A stretch of 64,000 nucleotides of DNA from Aquatica leii (GCA_035610365.1 CM069432.1:167894035-167958034), one strand, 5' to 3'; shown: positions 47,702 through 59,933, counted from the stretch's first letter. Program-made: numbers and translations. Notes: a model not told the origin generated them from the sequence alone.

Positions 47702-49620
47702 GGAAGGCAGTTTGACAGTATTCTAGATTAATCAAAAAGTCTAACTCACAGAATAAAAAGAATCAAAAGTGTTACTCGTGACGCTCTATTCGAGGTTTTA
47801 GATCTAACTTTCGTTGTTAGGCTAAAAATTAGAGCCGATTAAAAATAAAACCATTTCTAGGACAGAATTTAGCATATTTGGTTCTTTTTACATTACTTTT
47901 GCTTTACGAATGTACCTGCAGGACTGATTTTTAAATTTTGAAACACCTACATTTTAGCAAAAGAAAAACTAAGTTTTATAAAAAAGTTAAATGCTAGCTG
48001 GATTCAAATTACATTGTGAATTTTTAATTAAATAGAGAGAAAGAAACTTTTTGTATTATGTTTTATTCTGCTTCTAAAGATTATATTTGATTCACAACGT
48101 TTTCAATTACAAATGGGTACTTTCAAAATATTAATTAGTTTATAAATAAAAATGTTTTAGATTTAGATAAATGTAGTTTTTGAAGAATTTTAACAAACAA
48201 TTTAGGGGTTTTTAGACGTATTTTGACGTATGTTTATAGCTGAACCTTTTAGGATTGGCAATTTTGGTATATGTATATACATATTTGAGAATCAGTGTTG
48301 AAAATATAATTCACATGTCACATGGTACCTTTTTGTTTAATTTTATTGGATAAAATACAAAAACAAAATCGTAGAATAGGCTATCAAATCGGTGATATTT
48401 ATATCACAACAACAGTTATTGTTGAATAAAATAATTTACTGACAAAGTGACAAAAGTTTCAATAGACGTGTCGAAATCACAAAAACATTGTATTGATTCT
48501 CTTGCAACTTTAATATTTACTGTCAAACTGACAACTCGTTTAAAATTTTTGACTGTAAACGTTCATTATATTTTCTCCAAATATAACACCTGTTATGATT
48601 AATAATCGGTTTTACCACTCCTTAAAACCTATTAGAAATTGATCTCGTGTTTCGCACTCGGTCAATTTTCATCGATTCTAACTCAGGCTATCATCTATGA
48701 TTATCATAACGCTAGTTATATTATCACAGAATATAAAGCACGTGGACACAGTATCGTAGCTACCGTGGAGCAGTTGGAGGAAACTGCCTCAACCTCACGA
48801 ATCACAGGAGCACAAAATTAGAAAAGAAAAGAAATTTGCAAAAGCATTTGTATATAATTTTTTTTACCTTATAGTGGCATACTTTTTTCTTTGAAGTAAT
48901 TGGGACGTGACCGAATTGCAAGCCATTGGTGTCGCCCATAATCGAAAATATCCTCATAAATCTGTCCTTAGTGAGGAAGGCAAACAGAAAATTTTGTTTG
49001 AAACCAAGCTTTTTTATGGAAGAAAAAAAATGATTTTATTTGTAAGCTTTATTAGCAATCGAAATAGAGGTATATTATATGTATATAGTATTTTTCTGAA
49101 TCAAAACGACTAGAAGAACGTTCCATTAAAGTTTTTTCGATTACACACTGTATAGAATAAAAATAATAAAATTTTGCACGACACGTTAGCGACAATTGCC
49201 AAGAATGTTTAAAAGCATTACTATCAGTACTTATTATACTTATTGTATCAGTACAAATAACTGCATTGGTCATATAAACTAAGGTTTTAAACAGTCACCA
49301 GACGTACGAAAATTTTACTTTCAATTAGTTTTAATCAACATAACAGTATTGGCCATAAAATTAACTTTTTATTTTTAGATTTTTTAAATGTGTAAGATAT
49401 TTTGGAATTTATTTTTATATCAATTTAAGTCAATTAGGTTTGATATAATAAACAATACAAACCAAATAAAAAGTATTAAACCATTTTGTTAATTGTTTCA
49501 AACAGAATTTGGCTTGGTAATAAAGATAGCAACTACAGCTTGTAACTTGTTCAAACTCGCATTTATATCATAAAGTATAAGATATCACAATAACTTAGTA
49601 TAGTATTTTTTACTCTTACT
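47702..49620. other. Mostly non-coding, with a few coding-like scraps
   Basis: At 48690-48820 the forward frame reads IYDYHNASYIITEYKARGH, and at about 48910 ELQAIGVAHNRKYPHKSVLS. Neither is recognised. GAATATAAAGCACGTGGACA near 48729 recurs in variant form at 54833, so this belongs to a dispersed repeat. Confidence 0.35.
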
Positions 49621-49624
49621 TAAA

Positions 49625-50135
49625 ATGGGTCGAAATAGAGTGAAGTGTGAAATTTCATTCTTAACAAGTGTAAAAGTTTTTTCCGAGAAAATTTTGGAGA
49701 AAATTGCTCTAGAAGGCAGAAAAATTATTTCTTCGAAAACAGAACGAAGAAGATTAGTTACTGCAGAATTGATAAAAAGTAATGTGAGGGTCCGATTAGC
49801 ATTTACTCGGACACACATCAACTGGACAGTGGAACAATGGGAAAGAGTGGTATTCACTGATGAATCTAAATTTAATTTATTTAATAGTGATGATATACAG
49901 CATGTACGAAGAGCTGCTGGGAAAAGATTTGATCCAAAGTACATTGTATCAACAGTAAAACATGATGGAAACTTTTTCGGCATATGATAATGGGACCATT
50001 TAATAGTATTGAAGGTCTCAATAATACAAGTAAAAGATACTTTTAAAAACATCATGGAACCATATGCCGAAGAATATATTTCTATTAAATACATTTTTCA
50101 ACATCACAATGGTCCGAACCATGCTTTAAAATCAT
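49625..50135 (+). pseudogene. Tc1-like transposase, truncated
   Basis: The forward frame has the Tc1 middle: RLAFTRTHINWTVEQWERVV, then VFTDESKFNLFNSDD with the first catalytic Asp, then KRFDPKYIVSTVKHDGNFFG. After a stop at 49985 it continues in another frame through NIMEPYAEEYISI and FQHHNGPNHALKS. The second catalytic Asp (normally HDN) is His. The C-terminal block with the Glu is absent. The start at 49625 is only the first ATG of the open stretch; a true N-terminal part is not visible. Confidence 0.8.
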
Positions 50136-51150
50136 AGGGTGTTACGTCTAAGTTAAAATGTTTATAACAGGTTTAAAAAAGTTATCATTAAACTTATTGT
50201 CAATATTTTATAATAGAATAAAAGAAATAACTACTAGTAACTTTTTATAATTTGTTTTGTTCATTAAAATACCTGGAATTTTCAAAAGTTGCTATCTATA
50301 TGGACAATACTGCATGTAAAATGTAATGCTGATTTAACTAAAATTAGTACTTTGCTTTTAACAATTTTATATTGAATTGATGAAAATAAACTAATTAATG
50401 TATACGAACGCAACTCTGACTGTTATCTCTTTCTTGTGTAGTCATAATCACTTATCTACATTTTGCTGGGTTCGTGTGCGTACGGTGACCAACACCCGAA
50501 ATAGTTTGATTGAATTAATTTGTTTTTTTTTTATCATTTTATAAAAAAAGTTTAGTTATGTCGAATTCTAAGTATAATTTTTTTGAAATAATGAAAATTG
50601 AACATTGAAAACATGATCAACTGTTGATTTATGACTTGCATGTTCCCTTTATGTTTATTATTTTTTAGAAAAACATTTTATGTTTTTAATATGATATTAT
50701 TTTTTTTCATTTCAATTTAAAATCATTATTTGCGGTTCCAAAATTTTAGCTTTGTGTACTATAACCTCTTTATGCTTTTTGTAAATTAGAAAGATAAACA
50801 ACGGGAAAAATCCTTATATAGTGTACGATAATTTCGTAACGTCTCGACGATAATTTGTTGTGAGATATCTGCCAACGCTGGTTTTAAATTGAAGAACGTT
50901 TAGATTAGAAAACAAACTTTGCTAGAACTTTTCCGATAAACGAAGGAGCGCCATAAATTTTACTTTGTCCAGAGCGCTAAATATGTAGCTACGCCACTAT
51001 GTCGAGATACATAACATCATCTAAGTCTTTGCAATCGTTATCGCTTTACAACGGAAATAGGCAAATTTAGGATCGACTGCGCCCTAGACCGTGTCTGATA
51101 TGGCGCCTTGTTTGCCATGATTAGAAATGAAATATCTTATATATGAATAA
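50136..51150. other. Stretch without confident genes
   Basis: AT-rich to about 50800, then somewhat more balanced. The string TTTGCAATCGTTATCGCTTTAC at about 51029 recurs at 54867. Confidence 0.35.
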
Positions 51151-51860
51151 TAAAAATATATTCTTTTGAGATTTAATAATTCCAAAATGCGGTACTGAAA
51201 TTTTTCTGTCCAGAAAAAGATTCTCTTTCATTTCATCATTCATTATCAATCAACTGGGGATTTCTAAAGTTTCTTACTAGCAGCATTGAAACGATCTAAA
51301 ATTACTTTTCAAACAATGACCAAAATTGCTGTTTCTAAATGTTTTTTGCAGTACAGCAGCTTTAGATCATGTGTTCCGTTTTTTCCTGTATTTTATGGAA
51401 TAAAGCCCACTCTTTTTCTAAAGCATAAAATGCATCATTTTAAGCAGGCCAACAATTTGAGTAAAACCCATAACCTTTAGACTTGTACGTTACATCACTA
51501 TCTCCCAACGATGTGTAGATATAGTGAATAAATTATGTAGTTTTGCAAGGTAGCAAAAAATTAGCTGCGTCAGATACCGATTCAGCTACACAAGTTTTTA
51601 GTAAATTTAAGAAATATGCAGCGCACGGAACGTAATCTAAGAATTAATTGTTTTAATTCATGTCTAAAGTCCTGCATATGCACCTGACATATTGCTAGCA
51701 TTGTCATAAGATTGACCACGACAGTTCTTTATGTCAAGATCATTTCTTTAAAAGGCATTTCAAACAGCGTTCTCAATATCTTTAGCTTTATGACCACTGT
51801 TTGGTATAAATTAAAATCTCTCTTTTGTTCTTATTTCTGAGTAATTCATTACTGATTACT
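51150..51860 (-). pseudogene. hAT transposase (DUF4371-like) fragment
   Basis: Minus-strand blocks match the middle and C-terminal part of hAT-type proteins: NCRGQSYDNASNMSGAYAG with frame changes (about 51730-51670), YVPCAAH-like text at 51630, CVAESVSDAANF (51600-51560), ISTHRWE (about 51510), and ETAILVI with ILDRFNAASKKL (51330-51270). Stops and frameshifts are frequent. The Tigger gene begins about 60 bp to its right, so the two are probably joined by insertion or deletion. Confidence 0.7.
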
Positions 51861-51922
51861 AAATATCCTAATTTTGCAAAAGTTTTATGTCATTTTTTGG
51901 CGATATTATTAGTGCAGTTTAA

Positions 51923-53469
51923 ATGGCGAGTAAAAAAGTGTACAGAGAATTGAACTTACAAGAAAAACAAAAAGTGTTAGAGTTTTTACAAAACCACAGT
52001 GAAAGGAAAACTGCAGAACATTTTGGTATTAGCAAAACAACTGTAAATAACATTAAGAAAAGAAAGGCAGAATACCAACAACGATATGAGCAAGATGCTT
52101 TAGAATCCTTTAGAAAACGACGATTAACAGAATTTGAAGTCATAAACCGATTAACGTTAAGTTGGTTTTTAAAAATGCGTAGTGTAAACGCACGAATTTC
52201 TGGTCCGATGTTACAAGAGGTTGCTTTAAAATTTGCTTAAGAAGAGCAATTGGTAAATTTTAAAGCGTCGTCGGGATGGCTAAATTCATTTAAAAAACGA
52301 AACAACATTTCTCAAAAAAGTTTAAGTGGAGACTCAAACGAAATCGACCCTACGATAGTTACAGATTTTCGCACACGATTTATAGAATTTACTAAAAAAT
52401 TTAAACCAAAAGACATTTTCAACGCTGACGAGTGTGGATTATTTTACAAAGCCATGCCAGATCGCAGTTTGACAATAAAAGGAGATCCCTGCAAGAGTGG
52501 GAAAATGTCAAAAGAACGTTTAACCGTTATGTTGTCCTCAAGTATGACAGGTGAAAAATTAAAACCATTAGTAATTGGCAAAACGATGAAGCCAAGATGT
52601 TTTAAGAATATAAAAATTGACAAGCTTCCCGTATCATGGCGATCTAACAAGAAATCGTGTATGACATCTGAATTATTTTGCGACTGGTTACAACAAGTCA
52701 ATATTAATATGAGGAAACAAAAGAGAAACATACTGATGATTGTGGATAATTGTCCAGCACATCCACAACTTTCAAATTTAAGTAACGTAACTCTGAAGTT
52801 TTTACCACCAAATACAACTGCTTTGCTTCAACCATTAGACCAGGGAATAATTAAAAATTTTAAAGCGTTTTACAGAAAATTATTGCTTTCTGAAGTGATC
52901 GCTAAATGTGAGTCAGGAGATTTGAAATCCGTTACGGAAATTGCAGTCAAAGTTAACGTTCTGGATGCGGTTATGTGGGTGGCAGAAGCGTGGCAACAAG
53001 TGAAAGAAGAAACAATTGTGAAATGTTTCAAAAAGCAGGTTTTGCATTTGAAGAATTAGAAAGCGAGCCTGCTGAAGTTACTTCATCTGAAGAACCGTTT
53101 CTACCACAATTTAACAACTTTGATATGGATACTTTTTTAGAATGCGATAAAAATTCTTCTGTATTTCAAGAATTCAATGCTGAAGAGGTTTTTAAAATGG
53201 TTTTGGAAGACCAATCAAAAAATAAGTTGCAAGACCATGAACTTAGTAATAGTGATGGCGATAATGATAACAGTCCATCCGCTGTAGTTACCACTGAAAA
53301 TGAAATAACCTTTGAAACTGCCTCCAGTATGTTAAATCAGTTAACCAACTTCGCTGTTCAGAACTGTCCTGAAATATTGACGCACTTATATACTGTTAAA
53401 AATAAAGTTAACGAACGAATTTGTGCTAAACAAAATAACCTTAAGCAAACTACCTTGTTGGATTTTTAA
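51923..53469 (+). pseudogene. Tigger/pogo-type transposase, two lesions
   Basis: A pogo-superfamily transposase of about 515 codons. The N-terminal Psq/CENP-B-like helix-turn-helix reads KTAEHFGISKTTVNNIKKRK (residues about 33-52). A Tc5-type DNA-binding part contains SSGWLNSFKKRNN. The DDE core has FNADECGLFY, then LMIVDNCPAH and PLDQGIIKNFK, giving DDD with 30 residues between the last two. The C terminus is acidic, as usual. Only two defects are seen: an in-frame TAA at 52238-52240, and a one-base shift in an A-run near 53032, just before the acidic tail. Start chosen at ATG 51923 (MASKKVYRELNLQEKQK). By far the best-preserved gene in the window, so a young insertion. Confidence 0.92.
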
Positions 53470-53642
53470 ACACTAATTGTTTATATGTACTTAATTATTC
53501 TTAAATATTGATGTGTTTTGGTTGGATAATACATACGTATCTATATAATTATTTTGTTTTATTCTACTTGTTCTATACATTTCTTCAGATTGATAATAAT
53601 ACAAAGTAAGAAAGTGTTGATTTCTAAATTTTAGTGTCTAAA

Positions 53643-53728
53643 ACATTATTCTTTGTAAAATGACCACCTGCTTAAAGTGACCATTGTGTGATGGTCCCAA
53701 AGGTGGTCAATTTACACAGGTTTTACTG
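53643..53728 (+). repeat. Right terminal repeat of the Tigger element
   Basis: The element ends GGTTTTACTG followed by TA (53729-53730), which in reverse is the pogo/Tigger end CAGTAAAACC. Inside it, TGACCACC and GGTGGTCA form an inner inverted pair. No matching left end is found before 51923, where hAT sequence begins, so the 5' end is lost. Confidence 0.8.
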
Positions 53729-54164
53729 TAGTAGAAATGAAAAAATTATATAAGAAATAAAAGAAACGTAAATTACATAGAATATAAAAGACAACGAGCA
53801 AAAGTAATATCACCTGAGCTCCCCTTGTTAAAGGTCCCAATTTTTTTGGTGAAACAAGATTTAATATAAAAACTTTTGACGCAAAAATTTAATCAAAACG
53901 AGAATTACTTTTCGAGTGATTAGTTTCTCAAAATTGGATTCAAACATTGAAATACAGTGTATATATGAGCTTATCTGCAAGTGATTTCAAAAAGTACGGT
54001 ACGGCAATATGCAATTTTATAGGCGGTTTCACCTTCATCCTAAATTATTTTCGTCAAAAGAAATCATAACTAAGTACTTCTGTAAATTTATTTTCATTTA
54101 GTTTGCATATCTCTGTTTAACACTTGGTAATTTGCTATCATTTCTTTCTAGTCAGATTATGTTT

Positions 54165-54785
54165 ATGACACAAGATAAGCAGTAATAAACTTAAGATAAA
54201 CAGCTAACACTATGCGATGAATTAGCAATGTCGAAATAAAAATATTTTTGATCATTTTAAGAAATCCTGCTTTTTAATATTCCAACAATTTTATTTAAAA
54301 AGATATAAACTTAAACATGATTTCTTATTTTACATGAAAAGTATTTGTATTGCGAATTACAAAAAATTATTGATTATTAATTTGTCTTTATATACAATAA
54401 ATACGTTCATATGATTGTAAGTACACAAAAATATGTTTAATTTAATTTTTTTACTTTTTCCTTTAAAAGAGCAGAGGTAATAAAATTATGAATAATCAAA
54501 TTGTTTATACAATCAGCACGTAGGTACTATAATGGTATGCATACGGCCGTCAAATTGTTCTCCGAATCAACTTCGTTACAACTAGAGAAGATAACTTTTA
54601 CATATATAATAAAATAATCTCACACTACAAAAAATGCATTTCTTAAATTGTTACAAAATTTGCGGTTCTTGTCTACGTCTTACATATTTATTGGCATGAA
54701 AAATTCGAATTTTCGATAAGTTTGTTTTGGTGCATCTTGAGATTCGAGTTATCGAGATTTGACTATGTTCATTTTAAATTTTAAT
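54165..54785 (+). repeat. Dispersed repeat, copy 2
   Basis: Diverged copy of 46430-47060 in the same orientation. It is followed at 54833-54890 by two short strings that occur far apart, at about 48.73 and 51.03 kb, as expected if this copy lacks the material between them. Confidence 0.7.
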
Positions 54786-54889
54786 AAAAAAATGATGAAT
54801 ATTATGATTATAAAATGCATAAGTAAATTCGAATATAAAACACGTGGACACAGCATGATTTAAGCATTTGCAATCGTTATCGCTTTACA

Positions 54890-55890
54890 AGGAATCCTCC
54901 GAGCAAGGTTTCTTTACCGTCATCAAAACCACGCGGCTTGATGGCGTGCACTCGATTAATTGTACTTTTTTTTCATAATTTTAAGTTGTGGCCCTCAACT
55001 TACGATTAACGTTTTTATTTATTTACATGACGACATATTATAAATAAACTAAAAGATATTGCTATTTATATCGCCTTACCAAGAAAAACAAAAAAAACAA
55101 AACGATGAGTCAAGAATTAAAAAAGAAGCGCAAATTAAGAATAGCAAATAAGAAAAATATAGGAAGTAAAACAACCATAAATTACGAAGAATATAAAAGA
55201 CAACGACTAGCGTGCAAATCAATAAGGTCATATTTGCATTTTTTGAGCAAAAGTGATTTTCATGTAGCAGGGTATTTTCTTTGTAAAACTGCATTAAGTG
55301 ATATGTGGGTATAAAGTGAAGTAAATACTTGACTTGTGTTTTTCAACTACAAATGTTTGTCATTCAGTCAGAAAAATGTAGATACGACTTTTCTCCTTTC
55401 TGATAAATAACTACTTAAGAAATTCCTTACTATGAAATAAAGAATAATATTAATAGAATCAAAATTGATGTAACCTTAAAACGTTTTTAAATTATTCATG
55501 TATGTAATTTAATGTAAATAAAAGTCTCTCAAAACAGCGAGTTATTAGAAAAACGAATTAAGAACAAGTTCCTTATAAAATTCAAGTAATAAGGGCAAAA
55601 TATTTTACTATTGATAATTAAAATTACTTTTTGCTAGGTGCATAATTTTTGTGTTGTGTGTAGTTATGCAGTTACCTTATTAGCAATACAATATACAATA
55701 TCTTGTATTTTTGTGAGTTTCCGAAAAGACTAAAAATATTTTATTCCAAATTTCCTTATTGATTTTTGTATATACATATGTACCTACTAGCGCGCCGTAA
55801 ATTATATTGCTAGTAAACTTTCCCGTGTAGAACTGAAAATCTTTGAGGTTGCTACAATCTCCGTTCATATTACATTAATTATTAAAAATT
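54890..55890. other. Stretch with one unrecognised small frame
   Basis: A forward frame at 55105-55314 (MSQELKKKRKLRIANKKN, then SYLHFLSKSDFHVAGYF) is Lys-rich and not recognised. GAATATAAAAGACAACGA in it recurs at 53780, just outside the Tigger end, so it is repeat sequence. Confidence 0.35.
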
Positions 55891-55894
55891 TATA

Positions 55895-56072
55895 TGCAGC
55901 GACATCTGCCACACATATATGGTGTTACATAACCGCCGCTAGATGTGGCTGTAATCGTAAGCTCGTACTCATTAGGAAATAGCAGCACACTATGAGGATA
56001 TCCTCGTAGTCTGAAGCGTAGCTTCATAGTTATACGCGATACAAATGAAAGTATCCTCGTAGTAGCGTCTCT

Positions 56073-56076
<4 letters not shown>
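55895..56076. repeat. Word cluster left of a (TA)n tract
   Basis: TATCCTCGTAGT occurs at 55999 and 56052. The first lies in a 22-bp near-palindrome (ACTATGAGGAT joined to ATCCTCGTAGT). GAAGCGTAGCTTC at about 56013 is a further small palindrome. The word resembles CCTCTTAGTA at 37.8 kb. It is probably the end of another element of the word-cluster type. Confidence 0.5.

Positions 56077-56123
<47 letters not shown>
56077..56123. repeat. (TA)n microsatellite
   Basis: About 23 TA units. It separates two different word clusters and forms the left edge of the element at 56124-59908. Confidence 0.95.
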
Positions 56124-56128
<5 letters not shown>

Positions 56129-56190
56129 TAAGTGCTATTACGAAGCCCAAAAGTGCATGTTCTATGTATGATACCAAGCCCGATACCTAC

Positions 56191-56218
56191 TTACGAAGCC
56201 CGATTTTGGGCTTCGTAA
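56191..56218. repeat. Perfect hairpin of the terminal word
   Basis: TTACGAAGCCC and its exact reverse complement GGGCTTCGTAA flank the 6-base loop GATTTT. It is the strongest single copy of the word. Confidence 0.85.
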
Positions 56219-56807
56219 AAAATACGTGTATCTTAGTGTTGTAGATAAAAAGTTATGACTTATAGTACAATCAACTTTTTTCTTAAAAAGGCTTCGTAAA
56301 GTAGACCAGATACCTAAAAATATACACGTTTAGTTCGAGTCAAACGTTGTAGATAGCGCATCAGTTTCAATGTATATACAATGGATATATTTGTTCGATT
56401 GTTCGAAGCCCGTATTGCTTTCTGTATAATACCAATCCCTTAAATGCGGCAACGCTACAAAAAATGATAAATGCACATAAATATGTTACTAACAAAATGA
56501 TTATTTAAAAGTAATACTTCTTGCAAGCGAATATTGATTTATATTGCAATAAAATGCAGAAAAAGTTAATGTTTAATTTTTGCAGCATCTTCCTTATAAT
56601 CATTTATGACTTTCTGTTTAGATGTACCTGAAATACTAAGAACTCAAATTTTATTACATTCTAAAGACGTTTCTACAAACAAGTACTTATGTACCACATT
56701 AAATAATCAAAGTTGGTTATCAACATTATCACCATAATCTTTATTAGTCGTCGGCCAAGATTTTATATGATAATTAAACTCTAACTGTTCTCCTTTAATG
56801 TAACTCA

Positions 56808-58120
56808 TTATTTTATATTATTCATTTTCTGCTGATTAATTGATACTGGTGCATAATAAGCTTTATTGGTAAGAACCTTCGAGTTTTGTTTTTGTTCTAA
56901 TAATCTGAATGTATAAGAAATAGCTTCGTCTAAACACTTAACATATTCTGGAAATGACGCATTGTAGACAAACTGCATGTATTTTGAAATGGCGAAACTT
57001 TTATTTACTTTATCTGTGACCGTTTTTTTATAGATTAGAAGCGACCAACTCTTAAAATCAAGTATATCTTTGTAAGCAAAATAATGTCTATCGTAAATGT
57101 ATTTTTTTCTGGAATTTTTAATCATTGTTTCAGACTCCTCGGGAACATATACACTCTTTTGTATCTTCTAATGATACTTTTAACAATTGCAAAATCCCTG
57201 TCGTAGGCCAAAAATGAATGACCACGCAATGGAAAATAGTAGTAGATCATTTTGAAGCGATTACTGCTTTGTAAAACCATTAAAAATTTACCATCGTGTT
57301 GTTTTTGTTTTTCCTTGGACAGCCGTCAGAGAAAAACGTAATTTTTGAACTTCTTTGGGTATATGCTTAATACATACCCCATTGGGGCCTTTCAAGGCTT
57401 GATACATATAGAAATGGCCAGCATTCGTCTTTAAGTTGTGTATTGTAAAAGAATAAACACAAAGCTGTCTTAAGTAGAATATTTCTTGTATTGTCATTCG
57501 CATTCACTGTACAAGTCTACTTGTGGTCTTCCAAATCTCAAAGAGTACTTTTCATTGAAGCATTTCAGACAAAGTTCGTATTTAACTTTGTTTCTTAATT
57601 CAGGATACGTTTTAATAAAAAGTTCAAACATAGTCTTCACGTTAAACTTTAAGTCCAGAAACCGAATTTTTTGGTAGAATAATGTAAAATTTTATAAGGA
57701 AAACATTCAATATGCATTTTAATTTTAAGGTTAGTTTCTTCTTGATTTTTCTTAACAAACTATTGAAAAAAAATCAGTTTTTGAATTTATCCTATTTTCA
57801 TCTGTAAGACGCTTAAGACGTCTTGCAATGGATCTTGTTTCAATTAAACATTGCAGAAAACGTGTGTTGCTCATTTTTCGGCTTCTCGTCGTACAACTTT
57901 GAAATAATTAGATTTTTTCCGACCTCTGTAAATTTGTTTGTACATTGCATTTTGCACCTACAAAAGTTTTCAGTACAAGGTATAAAATTTTATTAATACA
58001 AAGCAAATCAACGTTTACCTGCATAGAAATCCTGTTTCTTTTCCACAGCTTTTCCTGATATAGAAGTGTATGATTTCCCATATTGACATGCTAATTGTAT
58101 TTTATTAACTTTCCTACGTT
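56808..58120 (-). pseudogene. Unnamed insect DDE-like family (SDGCxxKNKN / RGHSF), broken
   Basis: Minus-strand order: a Cys-bearing N-terminal scrap at about 57960-57900 (RCKMQCTNKFTEVGKNL). FELFIKTYPELRNK, then NEKYSLRFGRPQVDLYSECE (57640-57490). IQEIFYLRQLCVYSFTIHNL (57495-57430). HIPKEVQ, then in a shifted frame FFSDGCPRKNKNNTMV (57345-57295). RFKMIYYYFPLRGHSFLAYD, then DRDFAIVKSIIRR (57255-57160). A C-terminal block from 57125 has SWSLLIYKKTV, FAISKYMQF and ISYTFRLLEQK. I recall this as a repeated unnamed family of insect predicted proteins. The SDGC motif recalls SDGPTTQ of the 25-kb relic, so both may be DDE nucleases of related types. Two or more frameshifts and a stop break it. Its location inside the word-cluster element makes it the likely transposase. 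Confidence 0.7.
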
Positions 58121-59908
58121 TTTTAACATTTTATGTTTTACTTTCTTTTTAGCTACTATCACTTGACGACATTGCTTTACTTTGCTTTAACACTTATTTT
58201 AAGAACATAAACAACAGCAAAAAAAACCACAAGAAACACTGTCGAACAATATAAAATACTGCCTAAAACATCTGAGCATAATCATAAATCAACCTATCTG
58301 TTGAGAGCAAAAACAGTACAAGTACAGGACTATCTATCTCAATGATAGAAAGCGAGCTCTAATATGCGCCTTAAAAATTTGAATTTAGTATTGGTTTTCT
58401 ACTCATTTAATGCAGATTCGAATTTAAAACAAAATGGCGATGACAAATGAAAATTTAACATTTTGGACTTGTACTGTTCTTAATCGCACTGATTCAATTA
58501 ATCTATCTAGTTTATGTATGTGTATATGTTTTTGAATACTTAACGAAAAGAAAAGATCAACGTTGTGAAACTCTGTACATACCTATACATTAACTAGAAT
58601 CAGCACAAAGAATCTTAAGCTTTTGCAGTTAAGATTATAAGCGACTTTTAGCTTAGACCGCGTTGTAATTAAACACCCAGACTTGGTTCTAGTCTCTGAC
58701 CTGTTACATTTATTGTTGCACTACTAGATCATTTTCTCTTAGTTACTACGCTTGTTTTTAAGACAGTACGTTTGATTTACTAGTAACCAGTCGATAAGTG
58801 ATTTATTTACCGTTCTAGAACGGTAAGTACAGAACAAATAACGTAACAACGCCTAGAAAGCCAACTAGTTTGAACAAAAAATAAAAAATCCTTACGTAGC
58901 ATGAAAATATAAAACGTCATTTTGACGTTTAGTAAGATAGTGTATTAAGATTAAAGAAAAAATGTTTCTATCGTGCAAAAAATAGCATAAGCATCATAAG
59001 CCCTTACTGTTCTTAATACTTAATTTACTATTCATTGATGCTTCTACACTTTTTGTTATTTAATTTATAATAACTATAAAATTGTAGTCCGGAAATCTGA
59101 CTTTATTTGTCGTAAATATTAATTTTAGTGAAGCAACGATTGTCATAATTTAAAAATACAACTGTAAAACACAAATAAGTTAAGGCACCGCTATAAACAT
59201 GCCTAAAGAGAGAACTTACTTTGCATACTTGATCAGAGAGCAGAATGTTTCTCAAATTTTACAATTGAGTCCGTACACAACGAAATTATGTTTATGTAGC
59301 AGTTAAAATAACCTACAATACAAATGTTACTAATAATTCAATAAGAAGTTCTGAAAGTAATATGTAGTAAAAGAAAGAGGAATTAAATGACCTACAAAGT
59401 TATTTTTCAAATGCTGTAAATCTTCAAAATGCTGTAAGTAGTACTTAGTATTTAAAATACGTAGTATATACAATTTATACTTATCATATTTTATACAATA
59501 TACCTATATATGATATCAACAAACGTTACCATGCTATTAAAGATACCTTATCAAAATTGAATTTCATGTCAGGTGTAAAAAACTTATCATATTTATGTAA
59601 GAAATTAAAAAATGACATGAAGCATAAACCAAATGTTTCAGAAGCATACTTCTTTTCTTGCTACTGCAGGTTGATGCAAAAATAAATGATGAAGCAGTAG
59701 GTTCATATTGGCAACCTTGCGTGGCTTCGTATCATAAGGGAAATATATAAGAATATACAAACGGGCTTCCAAATAGCACAAAATGTATAGGGCTTCGCAA
59801 CATTCGTACTAAATATTTTTTGTATATACATGCCTCCGGCACTCCCCATTACCCGGGCTTCGATTCATCCAAAGTGTTTGTCGGGCTTCGTATTATTTGA
59901 TGGGCGTG

Positions 59909-59933
59909 TATATATATATATATATATATATAT
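59909..59933. repeat. (TA)n microsatellite, left of Penelope fragment
   Basis: About 12 TA units. It forms the right edge of the word-cluster element and the left edge of the Penelope-like piece. Confidence 0.95.

Larger units (their letters stand above)
56124..59908 (-). mobile_element. Candidate DNA transposon with subterminal CGAAGCCC arrays
   Basis: The unit lies between (TA)n tracts at 56077-56123 and 59909-59933. Its left 300 bp carry CGAAGCCC-type words at 56141, 56175, 56194, 56211 (reverse), 56290 (reverse) and 56404. Its right 190 bp carry the mirror word GGGCTTCG at 59722, 59763, 59790, 59855 and 59883, often followed by TA. Between them is one broken gene of an unnamed DDE-like family. 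Inverted ends plus a DDE-like gene suggest a class II transposon of about 3.8 kb that entered a TA repeat. I found no long exact terminal inverted repeat; the ends match as word arrays, as in En/Spm-type elements. The subterminal part 58170-59700 is non-coding. Confidence 0.6.

Noticed and set aside
49585..50094. Minus-strand open frame of 169 residues
   Set aside because: Antisense to the Tc1 transposase at 49625-50135, which carries the real motifs.
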